From contig DATAZU010000031.1 in the NCBI GenBank assembly GCA_036271875.1, positions 1 through 34,559 on the forward strand: DNA of 34,559 nt, written 5' to 3'. This document shows positions 1 to 7,832 of the stretch, in pieces. Position 1 is the first letter of the stretch; the number at the start of each line of letters is the position of its first letter. The position numbers and the translations under genes are program-made. The notes under the pieces are model-generated. The model was not told the origin of the DNA, did not search any database, and saw nothing but the letters and a program-made list of their open reading frames with translations. This stretch comes from Galbitalea sp036271875. Lineage in GTDB: Bacteria; Actinomycetota; Actinomycetes; Actinomycetales; Microbacteriaceae.

Positions 1-100
1 GAGGGAAACGCCCGGTCACATTCCGAACCCGGAAGCTAAGACTCTCTGCGCCGATGGTACTGCAAGGGGGACCTTGTGGGAGAGTAGGACACCGCCGGAC
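1..100 (+). rRNA. rrf: 5S ribosomal RNA, 3' part
   Basis: The window opens inside a 5S rRNA. The conserved internal stretches CCGAACCCGGAAGCTAAG and GCCGATGGTACTG, and the 3' end GAGAGTAGGACACCGCCGG, are all present in the right order and spacing. About the first 20 nucleotides lie before the window. This is presumably the end of an rRNA operon. The gene is directly followed by an intrinsic terminator. Confidence 0.95.
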
Positions 101-109
101 TTCTTTGTG

Positions 110-139
110 AAATGGCCACCCGTCAAGGGTGGCCATTTT
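110..139 (+). terminator. Intrinsic terminator of the rRNA operon
   Basis: A perfect 12-base stem, AAATGGCCACCC with GGGTGGCCATTT, encloses the loop GTCAA ten bases after the 5S end. The stem's own terminal T run serves as the T tract. Position and shape fit a rho-independent terminator for the rRNA operon. Confidence 0.9.
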
Positions 140-149
140 GCGTTAACTC

Positions 150-182
150 GGTGGTCGAGAGCGCGAAGCGCGTATCGAGACC
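150..182. repeat. REP-like palindromic intergenic repeat
   Basis: This is an imperfect hairpin built from nested arms: GGT...TCGA...GCGC, a GAA loop, then GCGC...TCGA...GACC. Its consensus resembles a dispersed palindrome that I recall as frequent between genes in Microbacteriaceae. No second copy was noticed in this window, so its repetitive nature rests on recall and not on data here. It sits between the rRNA terminator and the next gene. Confidence 0.5.
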
Positions 183-206
183 CCAAGACGAGACGAGAAT
201 AGACAC

Positions 207-1292
207 ATGTCCGACACCCCCGATCGTGCCCCGCGCGATAACGACCGGCGACCAGGTAGCGGCCGGCCGACGGGTCCCCGGGGTGACTCCTCGCGTCCAT
301 ACAAGGGCAAGCCCTCCGCATCCGGTCGCCCGAGCAGGGACGGTAAGCCCGCGTCGCGGAGCGATCGTCCATCCCGCGAGGGGGAGAAGCGTCTCTGGAC
401 CAAGGGTGGAGCTCCGGCACGAGGTGACCGAGACGCGCGCGAGCGTGAGACACCCGAGGATCGGGATCCATTCGGCACTCGATCGGTGCGTCCGCGGCAC
501 GATGATCCGATCATTCCCGAGGACGTCAAGTCGGACGAGCTCGACCGGATTGCGCGCAACGAATTGAAGACTCTGAGCAAAGAAAATGCTGATGGCGTAG
601 CACTTCACCTCGTGATGGCGGCTCGCCTTATCGAGTCGGATCCTGCTCTTGCGCACCAGCACGCGATCTCGGCCGCACGTCGCGCGGGGCGGATTGGCGT
701 GGTCCGCGAGACGCTCGCGATCACGGCATACGCAACCGGCGATTACGCCCTCGCTCTGCGTGAGTTGCGCACCTACCGGCGCATCACCGGACGGAATGAT
801 CAGCTGCCGATGATGGTCGACAGCGAACGTGGTCTAGGACGTCCTGAGAAGGCCCTCGAGGAGGGACGTTCGGTTCCGAAGGGATCGCTTCCCGTCGAGG
901 TGCGCGTCGAGCTCGCGATTGCGATGTCGGGTGCTCGTCTCGACCTGGGTCAAACGGATGCCGCCCTCGCGGAGTTGGAGATCCCGGAACTCGATCCAAA
1001 GACCGCGTACTCGTACAGTCCCGCGCTGTTCGACGCGTATGCAACCGTCCTCGAGGAACTCGGACGAACTGTGGACGCCGAAATCTGGTTCGAGCGATCC
1101 GAACTCGCGTCCGACGCTCTCGAGCAGGCAGAGAACCCCGGTGACGTGGACGTCATCGAAGTGATCGAACTCGAAGACGACGATGATGCGGTCCCTGACC
1201 AGGCTGCAGTCCCTGACGAGGCTGCAGTCCCTGACGAGGCTGCAGTCCCTGAGCTCGTCGAAGGGCCCGACTCGGACGACTCGCTTGACTGA
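207..1292 (+). CDS. Helical-repeat (TPR-like) protein of unknown function
   Basis: This 361-residue protein begins with a long charged, probably disordered segment (about residues 1-105, rich in R, D, P, G and S). A helical part follows (about 110-300) with alternating A/L-rich helices, such as the stretch around ALRELRTYRRITGR, which resemble tetratricopeptide repeats. The C-terminus is acidic and ends in a repeat of VPDEAA units encoded by a DNA minisatellite. The ATG at 207 has only a weak Shine-Dalgarno sequence. The gene is first in the tlyA-nadK-recN cluster, in the place where Actinobacteria carry a conserved TPR-like gene (Rv1691-type in Mycobacterium). Its biochemical role is unknown. 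The stop overlaps the TTG start of the next gene, so the two are probably co-translated. Confidence 0.8.
   Translation: MSDTPDRAPRDNDRRPGSGRPTGPRGDSSRPYKGKPSASGRPSRDGKPASRSDRPSREGEKRLWTKGGAPARGDRDARERETPEDRDPFGTRSVRPRHDDPIIPEDVKSDELDRIARNELKTLSKENADGVALHLVMAARLIESDPALAHQHAISAARRAGRIGVVRETLAITAYATGDYALALRELRTYRRITGRNDQLPMMVDSERGLGRPEKALEEGRSVPKGSLPVEVRVELAIAMSGARLDLGQTDAALAELEIPELDPKTAYSYSPALFDAYATVLEELGRTVDAEIWFERSELASDALEQAENPGDVDVIEVIELEDDDDAVPDQAAVPDEAAVPDEAAVPELVEGPDSDDSLD
1191..1265. repeat. 18-bp in-frame tandem repeat ending in a dispersed-repeat-like motif
   Basis: Three units of GTCCCTGACSAGGCTGCA (S = C or G) lie head to tail at 1191-1244. A partial fourth unit runs into CCCTGAGCTCGTCGAAGGG at 1247-1265. 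The period of 18 keeps the reading frame and encodes VPDQAA/VPDEAA repeats followed by PELVEGP. The last 19 bases resemble a short element (CCCTTCGACAAGCTCAGGG-like) that I recall as scattered through many bacterial genomes. Confidence 0.75.
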
Positions 1293-2298
1293 GGCCACCC
1301 CGCTCGATGGCATCGATCTCATCCTCACTGACCTGGATGGCGTTATCTACACGGGCAGGCACGCCATTCCGCACGCGGTCGACAGCATCAACGCTGCGGC
1401 AACAACCATTCGCGTCGGCTACATAACGAATAACGCATCGCGAACTCCCGATTCTGTCGCTGAGCATCTCACGAGCCTCGGTCTGCACGTCAGCGCGGAT
1501 GATGTTGTTACCTCACCGCAGGCGGCTATCAAGCTTCTGGCCGGACTCGTTCCCGCCGGCTCGACGGTCTTGGTCGTCGGGGGCGCCGGTCTCATCGACG
1601 TCGTCCGTGCAGCGGGCTTTGTGCCGACGGACTCTGCAGAAGATTCTCCCGCGGCAGTCATCCAGGGTTTCGCGCCAGAGGTGGGTTGGAAGCAGCTCGC
1701 CGAAGCGGCATATGCCCTCGCTCGCGATGCCGATGGCAACGGAATTCCATGGGTGGCGACGAATACCGACTGGACGATACCTCAGGAACGGGGAATTGCG
1801 CCGGGAAACGGGACTCTCGTGTCCGCCGTTCACACGGCCGTTGGCATCCTTCCGGTTGTCGCGGGCAAACCCGAGGTGGCCATCTTCGACGAGGCGATTG
1901 CCCGGTTTGGCGGCTCGAGCCCGATCTTCATCGGCGATCGGCTGGATACCGACATCCTCGGCGCGAATAGGGCAGGTATTCCCTCGGTCATGGTTCTCAC
2001 CGGAATCGACGGAGCGAAGCAGGTCATCGCCGCCCCGCCGGAGTCGCGTCCGCACTTTCTTCTCGACGACCTTCGCGGACTGTCCGAGCCGTATCCCACG
2101 GTTCTCGCCGGCGAAGACTCGGATGGGTCGGTTGTCACTCAGGTGGGAAGTTCCGTGGTTCGACGCCGTGCGAACGAGATTTCGGTCGAGGAAGCCGGCG
2201 ACCGTCGAATTGACCTTGTACGGGCGGGCGCGGCTGCAGTGTGGACGTCCGGGCTCGCGATCTACGCGCTCGACATCCCGGCCGAATTGTATTCTTGA
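1285..2298 (+). CDS. HAD superfamily (class IIA, NagD-like) phosphatase
   Basis: This protein of about 337 residues should act as a cytosolic phosphatase on small phosphorylated metabolites. Motif I is DLDGVIY near the N-terminus, motif II is the TNNAS segment, and the conserved GKPE lysine and GDRLDTDI (motif IV, magnesium aspartates) follow. These are the hallmarks of HAD class IIA enzymes. The syntenic Mycobacterium tuberculosis Rv1692 is a glycerol-3-phosphate phosphatase, which is the best substrate guess here but is only inferred. I chose the TTG at 1285, which overlaps the upstream stop in TTGACTGA, because it is just before the first conserved strand. The upstream ATG at 1183 would translate the repeat region in another frame. 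A C-terminal extension of about 80 residues follows the phosphatase core. Confidence 0.88.
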   Translation: MTEATPLDGIDLILTDLDGVIYTGRHAIPHAVDSINAAATTIRVGYITNNASRTPDSVAEHLTSLGLHVSADDVVTSPQAAIKLLAGLVPAGSTVLVVGGAGLIDVVRAAGFVPTDSAEDSPAAVIQGFAPEVGWKQLAEAAYALARDADGNGIPWVATNTDWTIPQERGIAPGNGTLVSAVHTAVGILPVVAGKPEVAIFDEAIARFGGSSPIFIGDRLDTDILGANRAGIPSVMVLTGIDGAKQVIAAPPESRPHFLLDDLRGLSEPYPTVLAGEDSDGSVVTQVGSSVVRRRANEISVEEAGDRRIDLVRAGAAAVWTSGLAIYALDIPAELYS

Positions 2299-2303
2299 CT
2301 TCC

Positions 2304-2489
2304 GTGAGCGACTTCGACAAGCCAACCGAGCCGAACGACGATGCAACCTCGGATGAGGATGGCCTCGTTTCGCGGCTTCGCGTCATCGAAGATCAACCGC
2401 TCGAGTCGCGCGCCGCTGCTTTCGCGCAGATCCACGAAGAACTGCAATCTCGCCTGGAGAGCGGCGACACCGTCGGACACGGTGCCTGA
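2304..2489 (+). CDS. Small conserved acidic protein (Rv1693-like position)
   Basis: This 61-residue frame starts at GTG 2304, a few bases after the HAD gene's stop, and overlaps the start of tlyA. The N-terminal third is acidic and probably disordered (SDFDKPTEPNDDATSDED). The rest is an amphipathic helical segment (VIEDQPLESRAAAFAQIHEELQSRLE). Many Actinobacteria carry a short protein of this type between the HAD gene and tlyA. No function is known to me. Position, overlap and the helix pattern support a real gene, but the Shine-Dalgarno signal is not strong. Confidence 0.7.
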   Translation: MSDFDKPTEPNDDATSDEDGLVSRLRVIEDQPLESRAAAFAQIHEELQSRLESGDTVGHGA

Positions 2490-3297
2490 AACTCGTCTCG
2501 ACGCGGCGCTCGCCGAGCGTGGACTGGCGCGATCCCGAACGCACGCCGCGAAACTCATCACGGATGGGCTCGTGACAGTCGACGGTGCCGCGCAGGTGAA
2601 ACCGTCGTTCCGCGTCTCCGAAACGGCTGTTATAGCGGTCGCGGGAACCGATCACTATGTCAGTCGAGGAGCCCACAAGCTGGTTGCTGCTCTCGACGCG
2701 TTTGCGCTCGACCCGCGCGGCCGCGTTGTACTCGATGCCGGCGCATCCACCGGAGGATTTACCCAGGTGCTTCTCGAGCGCGGGGCGGCGCGTGTTCTCG
2801 CGATTGATGTCGGTCACGGCCAACTGGTGTCGGAAATTCAGGAGAACCGTCGCGTCGTGTCGATCGAGGGCTTCAATGTCCGCGAGCTGACGCGCGAGTG
2901 GGTTGTCGCGACGCTACGATCTCCTGAATTTTCGACAGGGGAGCAGGGATTACCGACGATGGTCGTCGCCGACCTGTCGTTCATCTCTCTTGGGCTCGTG
3001 TTGGCACCGCTTCGTGATTCGGTCGCAGCGGGTGCCGATTTCGTCCTGCTGGTCAAGCCGCAGTTTGAGGTGGGGCGCGGTGGCATCCGCGAAGGGATCG
3101 TCCGGGATGCCGGTGCCCGACAGGATGCCGTAACGGGAGTGCTCTGGGAAGCGTGGGACCTCGGGCTTCCCACAGCAGGCATCATCCCGTCACCGATCGC
3201 CGGTACCGCCGGGAACCGCGAGTATCTCGTCTGGTTGAATAGCGCGCACGGAAGCAATCCCACCGACTGGATCGCGACGGTGGCCGAACTGACCTGA
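2482..3297 (+). CDS. tlyA: rRNA (cytidine-2'-O)-methyltransferase TlyA
   Basis: TlyA methylates 2'-OH groups of cytidines in 16S and/or 23S rRNA and underlies capreomycin sensitivity in mycobacteria. The 271-residue product has an N-terminal S4 RNA-binding domain (about 1-60) and a FtsJ/RrmJ-like Rossmann methyltransferase domain. The S-adenosylmethionine motif is DAGASTGGF (85-93). The K-D-K-E catalytic set can be assigned as K66, D164, K192 (LLVKPQFE) and E247. Start GTG 2482 overlaps the preceding small gene by 8 bases and gives the expected N-terminus (PETRLDAAL). A longer in-frame start at 2341 would extend into the upstream gene and was rejected. Length matches the family. Confidence 0.95.
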   Translation: MPETRLDAALAERGLARSRTHAAKLITDGLVTVDGAAQVKPSFRVSETAVIAVAGTDHYVSRGAHKLVAALDAFALDPRGRVVLDAGASTGGFTQVLLERGAARVLAIDVGHGQLVSEIQENRRVVSIEGFNVRELTREWVVATLRSPEFSTGEQGLPTMVVADLSFISLGLVLAPLRDSVAAGADFVLLVKPQFEVGRGGIREGIVRDAGARQDAVTGVLWEAWDLGLPTAGIIPSPIAGTAGNREYLVWLNSAHGSNPTDWIATVAELT

Positions 3298-3365
3298 GGC
3301 GAGATTGTCCACATTCGGGATTCTTTAGCCAACGCCTGTCGGTGCTAATCAGGGAGAATGGAAGC

Positions 3366-4325
3366 ATGGGCACCAGCGCAGAACGTCACGTCCTGATCGT
3401 CGCCCACACTGGCCGCGATGACTCGCTCGAGGCCGCCGTCTCGGTGTGTCGGCAGCTGCAGGATGCCGGTCTCACGCCGGTCCTGAACGCGGACGAGTAC
3501 GACGACCTGCTGCGTTTTGCTCCCGATCTCGCTCCAATCGCGATCCTCGGCAACGGCGTCGAGATCACCGATCTTGAGATCGTCATTGTCCTGGGCGGCG
3601 ATGGAACAATACTTCGCGCTGCGGAACTGACCCGCGGCTGCGGCGCACCGCTGCTCGGAGTGAACCTGGGGCACGTGGGTTTCCTGGCCGAGAGCGAACG
3701 CGACGACCTCGCTGCGACGGTTGCCAGGGTTCTCGCGCGGGACTACGACGTTGAGGAGCGTATGACGCTCAGCGTCCGGGTCAAGGTCGAATCGGAAGTC
3801 GTCTACGAGACCTGGGCTCTTAACGAGGCGACCGTAGAGAAGGCGAGCCGCGAGAGGATGCTCGAAGTCGTGATCGAGGTCGACGGTCGACCGCTCTCGT
3901 CATTCGGCTGCGACGGGGTTGTCATGTCGACTCCGACGGGATCCACGGCGTACTCGTTTTCGGCCGGTGGGCCGATTGTCTGGCCGAGTGTCGACGCCAT
4001 GTTGCTGGTTCCGCTGAGTCCACATGCGTTGTTTGCGCGACCGCTCGTCGTCGGCCCGGAATCGTCACTGGCGGTTGAGGTACTCGATCGCACCCAGGGT
4101 ACCGGCGTGCTCTGGTGCGATGGTCGTCGCACGCGGGACCTTCCGCGCGGCGCTCGCGTGGTTGTTCGACGATCACCCATTCCCGTTCGACTTGCCCGAC
4201 TGGCCACCGGTCCGTTCACTGATCGACTCGTTCGCAAGTTTTCGCTCCCGGTGGATGGGTGGCGGGGTGAGAGTGCCCGCACGGGAGCGATCAAACGACC
4301 GTCCGACGGGACCATAGCGCAGTGA
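3366..4325 (+). CDS. nadK: NAD kinase
   Basis: This enzyme phosphorylates NAD to NADP using ATP or polyphosphate. The 319-residue protein has the GGDG motif (77-80, GGDGTILR), the NLGHVGFLAE segment and the conserved DGVVMSTPTGSTAYSFSAGGP core (183-203) that binds NAD. ATG 3366 is chosen because AGGGAGA lies about nine bases upstream (3351-3357) and the following strand (HVLIVAHTGRDD) fits the family N-terminus. A GTG at 3342 is a poorer in-frame alternative. The last codons overlap recN in a GTGA arrangement, suggesting translational coupling. Confidence 0.96.
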   Translation: MGTSAERHVLIVAHTGRDDSLEAAVSVCRQLQDAGLTPVLNADEYDDLLRFAPDLAPIAILGNGVEITDLEIVIVLGGDGTILRAAELTRGCGAPLLGVNLGHVGFLAESERDDLAATVARVLARDYDVEERMTLSVRVKVESEVVYETWALNEATVEKASRERMLEVVIEVDGRPLSSFGCDGVVMSTPTGSTAYSFSAGGPIVWPSVDAMLLVPLSPHALFARPLVVGPESSLAVEVLDRTQGTGVLWCDGRRTRDLPRGARVVVRRSPIPVRLARLATGPFTDRLVRKFSLPVDGWRGESARTGAIKRPSDGTIAQ

Positions 4326-6046
4326 TCGAAGAGATCTCGATCCGTGGGCTGGGAGTCATCGGCGAAGCGACCCTACCGATCGGCCCGGGTTTCACTGCGC
4401 TCACCGGCGAGACCGGTGCGGGTAAGACGATGGTCGTTACGGCTCTTGGTCTCCTTCTCGGTGAGCGCGCCGATTCTTCGATCGTCCGTTCCGGCGCCAG
4501 TCAGGCTGTCGTCGAGGGCCACTGGCTGGTGGATGCGGACGGCCCCGTCGCCGATCGTGTGCGGGATGCCGGGGGAGACCTCGATCCCATCTCGGGTTCG
4601 AGGGAGGCCGGACTGCTTCTGAGTCGGTCAATCTCGGGCGAGGGACGCAGTCGCGCGACCGTTGGCGGTCGGGCCGCACCCGTCGGAGTCCTGAACGAAA
4701 TCGGACAGCAACTCGTCGTTGTTCACGGCCAGTCCGATCAGATCCGGCTGCGTTCGGCAACTGCGCAGCGGGAAACGCTCGATCGTTTCGCCGGACGTGA
4801 ACTCGCTGCCGTCCTCGAGAACTACCAGGACGTGTACTCGCGATGGCAGTCCGCGCAGGGTGAACTGGATGTACTCGTCGCAGAACGCGATCGGCGCTCC
4901 CAGGAAGCGGACGACCTGCGCGCAGCAATCGAGGAGATCGAGCGGATTTCGCCGCAGCGCGGTGAAGACGATGAACTCGCCGAGCGCGCCGACCGGCTCA
5001 GCAATCTCGAAGACCTGCGCCTCGCTGCAGCGCAGGCGCAGGAACTCGTCTCATCCCAGTCGGCTGACGATGGGGGCGACGCCCTTGCTCAGCTGGATTC
5101 CGCGAGGCGCCAGCTCGATCGGGTTGCCGATCACGATCCCGCCCTCGAGCTCATTGCCCAGACTCTTGGCAACGCGACGATCGTCGTGACCGAAATCGCA
5201 TCCCAGCTGGCGCGCTATCTGAGCGACCTCGATGCGGACGGTGGTCGCGAACTTGAGGCGGTGCAGGAGCGTCGCGCCGAACTGGCCAATCTGGTTCGTC
5301 GCTTTGGTCCAACACTGGACGCCGCGATCGACTACCTCGATACCGGAAGTGGGCGTCTGCTCGAGCTCGACAACGACTCCGATCGAATCGATGCCCTTCG
5401 CGCCGAAGTCGCCGCCGATCGCGATCAGATCGTCGCGCTGGCTGCCGAGCTCACCGCAATTCGTGCACGGTTTGCGAAGGAGCTCTCGCAGAGCGTGACT
5501 ACCGAGCTCACAGCACTCGCAATGGGCGGCGCCGAGTTGGTCGTTGCACTCGACGATCGTCCCGACTACTCACAGACCGGCAAGGACTCTGTCTCGTTCC
5601 TTCTGAAACCGCATTCCGGTTCGGATCCTCGACCGCTCGGCCGAGGCGCATCCGGGGGCGAGCTGTCGCGAGTGATGCTGGCAATCGAGGTGGTCATCGC
5701 GGCAACCGACCCGGTTGCCACCTTCATCTTCGATGAGGTGGATGCCGGCGTGGGCGGAGCGAGCGCAACCGAGGTGGGTCGCCGCCTTGCGACACTCGCT
5801 CAGACGGCTCAGGTGATCGTTGTCACGCACCTCGCCCAGGTCGCCGCGTTTGCCACCAATCACCTGAGCGTCGTGAAAGACAGCGACGGAACCGTTACCG
5901 AGAGCAGCGTTCGGCAGTTGGATGGGGATGATCGGGTCGCCGAAATGGCCCGCCTTCTTTCCGGTCTTCCCGATTCGGAAAGCGGTCTCACCCACGCGCG
6001 CGAGCTTCTCGATATGGCCCGATCGGTTCCCGAATGGAGGAACTGA
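4322..6046 (+). CDS. recN: DNA repair protein RecN
   Basis: RecN is an SMC-like ATPase that acts in double-strand break repair and recombination. The 574-residue product has Walker A GETGAGKT (29-36), a long central coiled-coil pair (about 150-380, rich in E, R, A and L) and C-terminal ABC motifs: signature GASGGELSR near residue 441 and Walker B FIFDEVDAGVGG near 468. A VVTHLAQVA switch segment follows. Length and domain order match the family. GTG 4322 overlaps the nadK stop. The end overlaps the next gene by 13 bases, which continues the operon. Confidence 0.96.
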   Translation: MIEEISIRGLGVIGEATLPIGPGFTALTGETGAGKTMVVTALGLLLGERADSSIVRSGASQAVVEGHWLVDADGPVADRVRDAGGDLDPISGSREAGLLLSRSISGEGRSRATVGGRAAPVGVLNEIGQQLVVVHGQSDQIRLRSATAQRETLDRFAGRELAAVLENYQDVYSRWQSAQGELDVLVAERDRRSQEADDLRAAIEEIERISPQRGEDDELAERADRLSNLEDLRLAAAQAQELVSSQSADDGGDALAQLDSARRQLDRVADHDPALELIAQTLGNATIVVTEIASQLARYLSDLDADGGRELEAVQERRAELANLVRRFGPTLDAAIDYLDTGSGRLLELDNDSDRIDALRAEVAADRDQIVALAAELTAIRARFAKELSQSVTTELTALAMGGAELVVALDDRPDYSQTGKDSVSFLLKPHSGSDPRPLGRGASGGELSRVMLAIEVVIAATDPVATFIFDEVDAGVGGASATEVGRRLATLAQTAQVIVVTHLAQVAAFATNHLSVVKDSDGTVTESSVRQLDGDDRVAEMARLLSGLPDSESGLTHARELLDMARSVPEWRN

Positions 6047-6531
6047 CTTCCGCAGCTGCTCTCCGTCTTCGACCGTTCGTCGAGGCGGACGACGACGTGG
6101 TGGGAAGCTGGTTCGCGGATGCGGGCGAGCTGAGATTCTTTGCCGGGCCGCGCCTTCGCTGGCCGCTCGACAGCGGGCAGTGGCGGAGCATCCGACTGGA
6201 TCCGAGTGTCACAGCGTGGACTGCCGTGCTCGGAGACGACGACACGGCGATTGGCCATGGCGAGCTGATAACCGAGTCGCCCACAGCGGTGCGACTGGCT
6301 CGTTTTGCCATCGCGCCGGCGCTTCGCGGGCAGGGGTTGGGTCGCGCGCTACTTGCTCTACTTGCTGATGGCAGCATCGGGGCGGGTGCTTCCACCATGA
6401 CCGTTGACGTTCATCCAGATAATACGAACGCGGTTCTGTCCTACCGGACCCTGGGATTTCAGGCATCGCCGCAATCCACGGAATCGGGTCAGCTTCGCAT
6501 GGTACTGCCGCTCGCCCAAGCCGGACGGTAG
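6034..6531 (+). CDS. GNAT family N-acetyltransferase
   Basis: This 165-residue single-domain protein has the GNAT fold signature: a strand ending in FAIAPALRGQGLGRALL (91-107). There the R-x-x-G-x-G/A pyrophosphate loop (RGQGLG, 98-103) binds acetyl-CoA. It is followed by DVHPDNTNAVLSYRTLGF, the usual N-x-x-A-x-x-x-Y-x-x-x-G-F segment. Substrate cannot be told from sequence. The ATG lies inside the 3' end of recN, so it is probably translated by coupling. The gene occupies the recN-pyrG interval, which holds different genes in better-known Actinobacteria. Confidence 0.88.
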   Translation: MEELTSAAALRLRPFVEADDDVVGSWFADAGELRFFAGPRLRWPLDSGQWRSIRLDPSVTAWTAVLGDDDTAIGHGELITESPTAVRLARFAIAPALRGQGLGRALLALLADGSIGAGASTMTVDVHPDNTNAVLSYRTLGFQASPQSTESGQLRMVLPLAQAGR

Positions 6532-6579
6532 GCTCGGTGTGGGGCCCGGATTCGGGCGCGCAAAGCCCGAGCAGGCAGA

Positions 6580-6690
6580 AGGGAGGTCCGGGAATGACCA
6601 ATCGCTCAGAGCGCACTTCTCCCGTTGACCTCCACTCGGAGGTCGACGTCTAACCAGTTAGCGCGTCCCTGTCGGGACGCAAACAAAAGG
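6580..6690 (+). promoter_or_regulatory. Candidate leader/attenuator before the second GNAT gene
   Basis: The 5' region contains a strong Shine-Dalgarno AGGGAGG (about 6580-6586) for a 19-codon frame. Hairpin A (6624-6647) pairs GTTGACCTCC with GGAGGTCGAC through one G-U pair and a 4-base loop. Hairpin B (6663-6680) pairs GCGTCCC with GGGACGC. The sequence GGAGGTC occurs twice, at 6582-6588 and in hairpin A's 3' arm, so the middle GACCTCC (6627-6633) can pair with either copy. That is a mutually exclusive fold that could mask the leader's ribosome site. Regulation is inferred, not shown. Confidence 0.45.
6593..6652 (+). CDS. Possible 19-residue leader peptide
   Basis: ATG 6593 opens a 19-codon frame (MTNRSERTSPVDLHSEVDV) ending at TAA 6652, with a very good Shine-Dalgarno AGGGAGG about six bases upstream. 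The second half of the frame is the palindromic DNA of hairpin A, which explains the mirrored V-D-L-H-S-E-V-D peptide. It lies 44 bases before the GTG start of the larger GNAT protein. The strong ribosome site on such a short frame suggests a regulatory upstream frame more than a functional peptide. Confidence 0.4.
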
Positions 6691-6696
6691 ACAGAC

Positions 6697-7764
6697 GTGA
6701 CCACATCTCCAGGCTCGAAATCTCCCGGCTCCGAAGGTACTCCCGACGTGGTATCCGGCAAGCACACACAGCGGTCGTCGGAATTCGCCGCGGCCGTGGC
6801 CGACTCAGCGGCCGAAGCGCGGGAAGCCCTTCTTCAGGCAACGCCGCCGAACCGAAGCTTCACCCAGGAACGCAACTTCTCCGAAAGGCAAATCGACCGG
6901 GCAATCAAGCTCGGATTCCGACGGCCGGCCTGGGTGTGGATAGCACGCGACCACGGTGGCGCGATCCTCGGGGTCGTCGCGGGTTGGGGTGCTGAGCATC
7001 GCGCGACGCCGTTCATCCTGGACTTTCTCGACCTGCCGTTCGATCGACCCGAGATAGCGCGAGCACTCCTCGAACTGGCAGTGCGCGACAGCTCGGAACC
7101 CGACCGCGCGACCATGGACCTCATCCACTTCCTGCCGTCGACGAGCGGTCTCGACGATCCGGACGTTGCGGCGCTCATCGAGACCCTGGCGAACTCTGGA
7201 TTCCGGATGCTGGTTCGCCGACGTCGGTATCGACTCGACGTACTCGGGGCCCGCATCGAGGTCCCACCGACGAACCTTCGGTTCGACTCGATCGAGCGGG
7301 CGGATGATCCGCGGCTCCCCGCGATCATGGCCGACATTCTCGTTGGCAGTCTTGACGCGCACGACGTCGATGCGCTGAGCCGAGGTGATCTCGAGACGGT
7401 GGCGGCCGAAACAGTCGCCGAGTACCTCGAGAGGGATCCGTTCGAGTCGATGTACCTCGCGCTCGATCCCGAGGACAGGGTCGTCGGCCTCGTGATCGGC
7501 GGGCTTCGCGGTTCGCCGGAGACCGGCACCGCGTCGTTTATCGGTGTGTCCCATCGGCATCGTGGGCACGGTTACGCTGCCCAGCTGCTCGGGTGGATCA
7601 CCAGGCGCATCATCGCCGACGGCGCGCTGTTCATTGTCGCCGAAACCGACGACGACAACTTTCCGATGGCTGCGGCGTTTACGAAGGTCGGGTATCCGCA
7701 CACCGAGTCGCGCATCGACTTTGTGCGTGATCTGGTGCCGGCCAGAAAATCTGGGTCGCGCTAG
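6697..7764 (+). CDS. Two-domain GNAT-like acetyltransferase
   Basis: This 355-residue protein has a low-complexity N-terminus of about 40 residues, a first degenerate GNAT-like half (about 40-190), and a C-terminal half with a clear acetyl-CoA loop. That loop is GVSHRHRGHGYAAQLLGW, where RGHGYA matches R-x-x-G-x-A, followed by ETDDDNFPMAAAFTKVGY. Tandem GNAT proteins of this build are common in Actinobacteria and their substrates are mostly unknown. GTG 6697 is chosen because AAAAGGA ends five to six bases upstream. A longer in-frame start at 6625 would lie inside the leader hairpin. The gene is followed by a large inverted repeat and pyrG. Confidence 0.82.
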   Translation: MTTSPGSKSPGSEGTPDVVSGKHTQRSSEFAAAVADSAAEAREALLQATPPNRSFTQERNFSERQIDRAIKLGFRRPAWVWIARDHGGAILGVVAGWGAEHRATPFILDFLDLPFDRPEIARALLELAVRDSSEPDRATMDLIHFLPSTSGLDDPDVAALIETLANSGFRMLVRRRRYRLDVLGARIEVPPTNLRFDSIERADDPRLPAIMADILVGSLDAHDVDALSRGDLETVAAETVAEYLERDPFESMYLALDPEDRVVGLVIGGLRGSPETGTASFIGVSHRHRGHGYAAQLLGWITRRIIADGALFIVAETDDDNFPMAAAFTKVGYPHTESRIDFVRDLVPARKSGSR

Positions 7765-7771
7765 AAATCTG

Positions 7772-7819
7772 ATCGCGCGGCGGCGGGTCGCTCTCAGCAT
7801 CGAGCCGCCGTCGCGCGAT
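7772..7819. repeat. Large inverted repeat before pyrG
   Basis: ATCGCGCGGCGGCGG (7772-7786) and CCGCCGTCGCGCGAT (7805-7819) are complementary at 14 of 15 positions around an 18-base spacer. The right arm abuts the likely -10 element of pyrG. It could form a terminator-like hairpin for the upstream GNAT transcript, although no T run follows. It could also be an operator that overlaps the pyrG promoter. Confidence 0.7.
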
Positions 7820-7824
7820 AGTCT
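7819..7824 (+). promoter_or_regulatory. Candidate -10 element of a leaderless pyrG transcript
   Basis: TAGTCT matches the actinobacterial TANNNT -10 pattern and ends eight bases before GTG 7833. That spacing would place transcription start at or next to the start codon. No Shine-Dalgarno sequence precedes pyrG, which agrees with leaderless translation. No convincing -35 was seen. Confidence 0.45.
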
Positions 7825-7832
7825 ATAAACCC

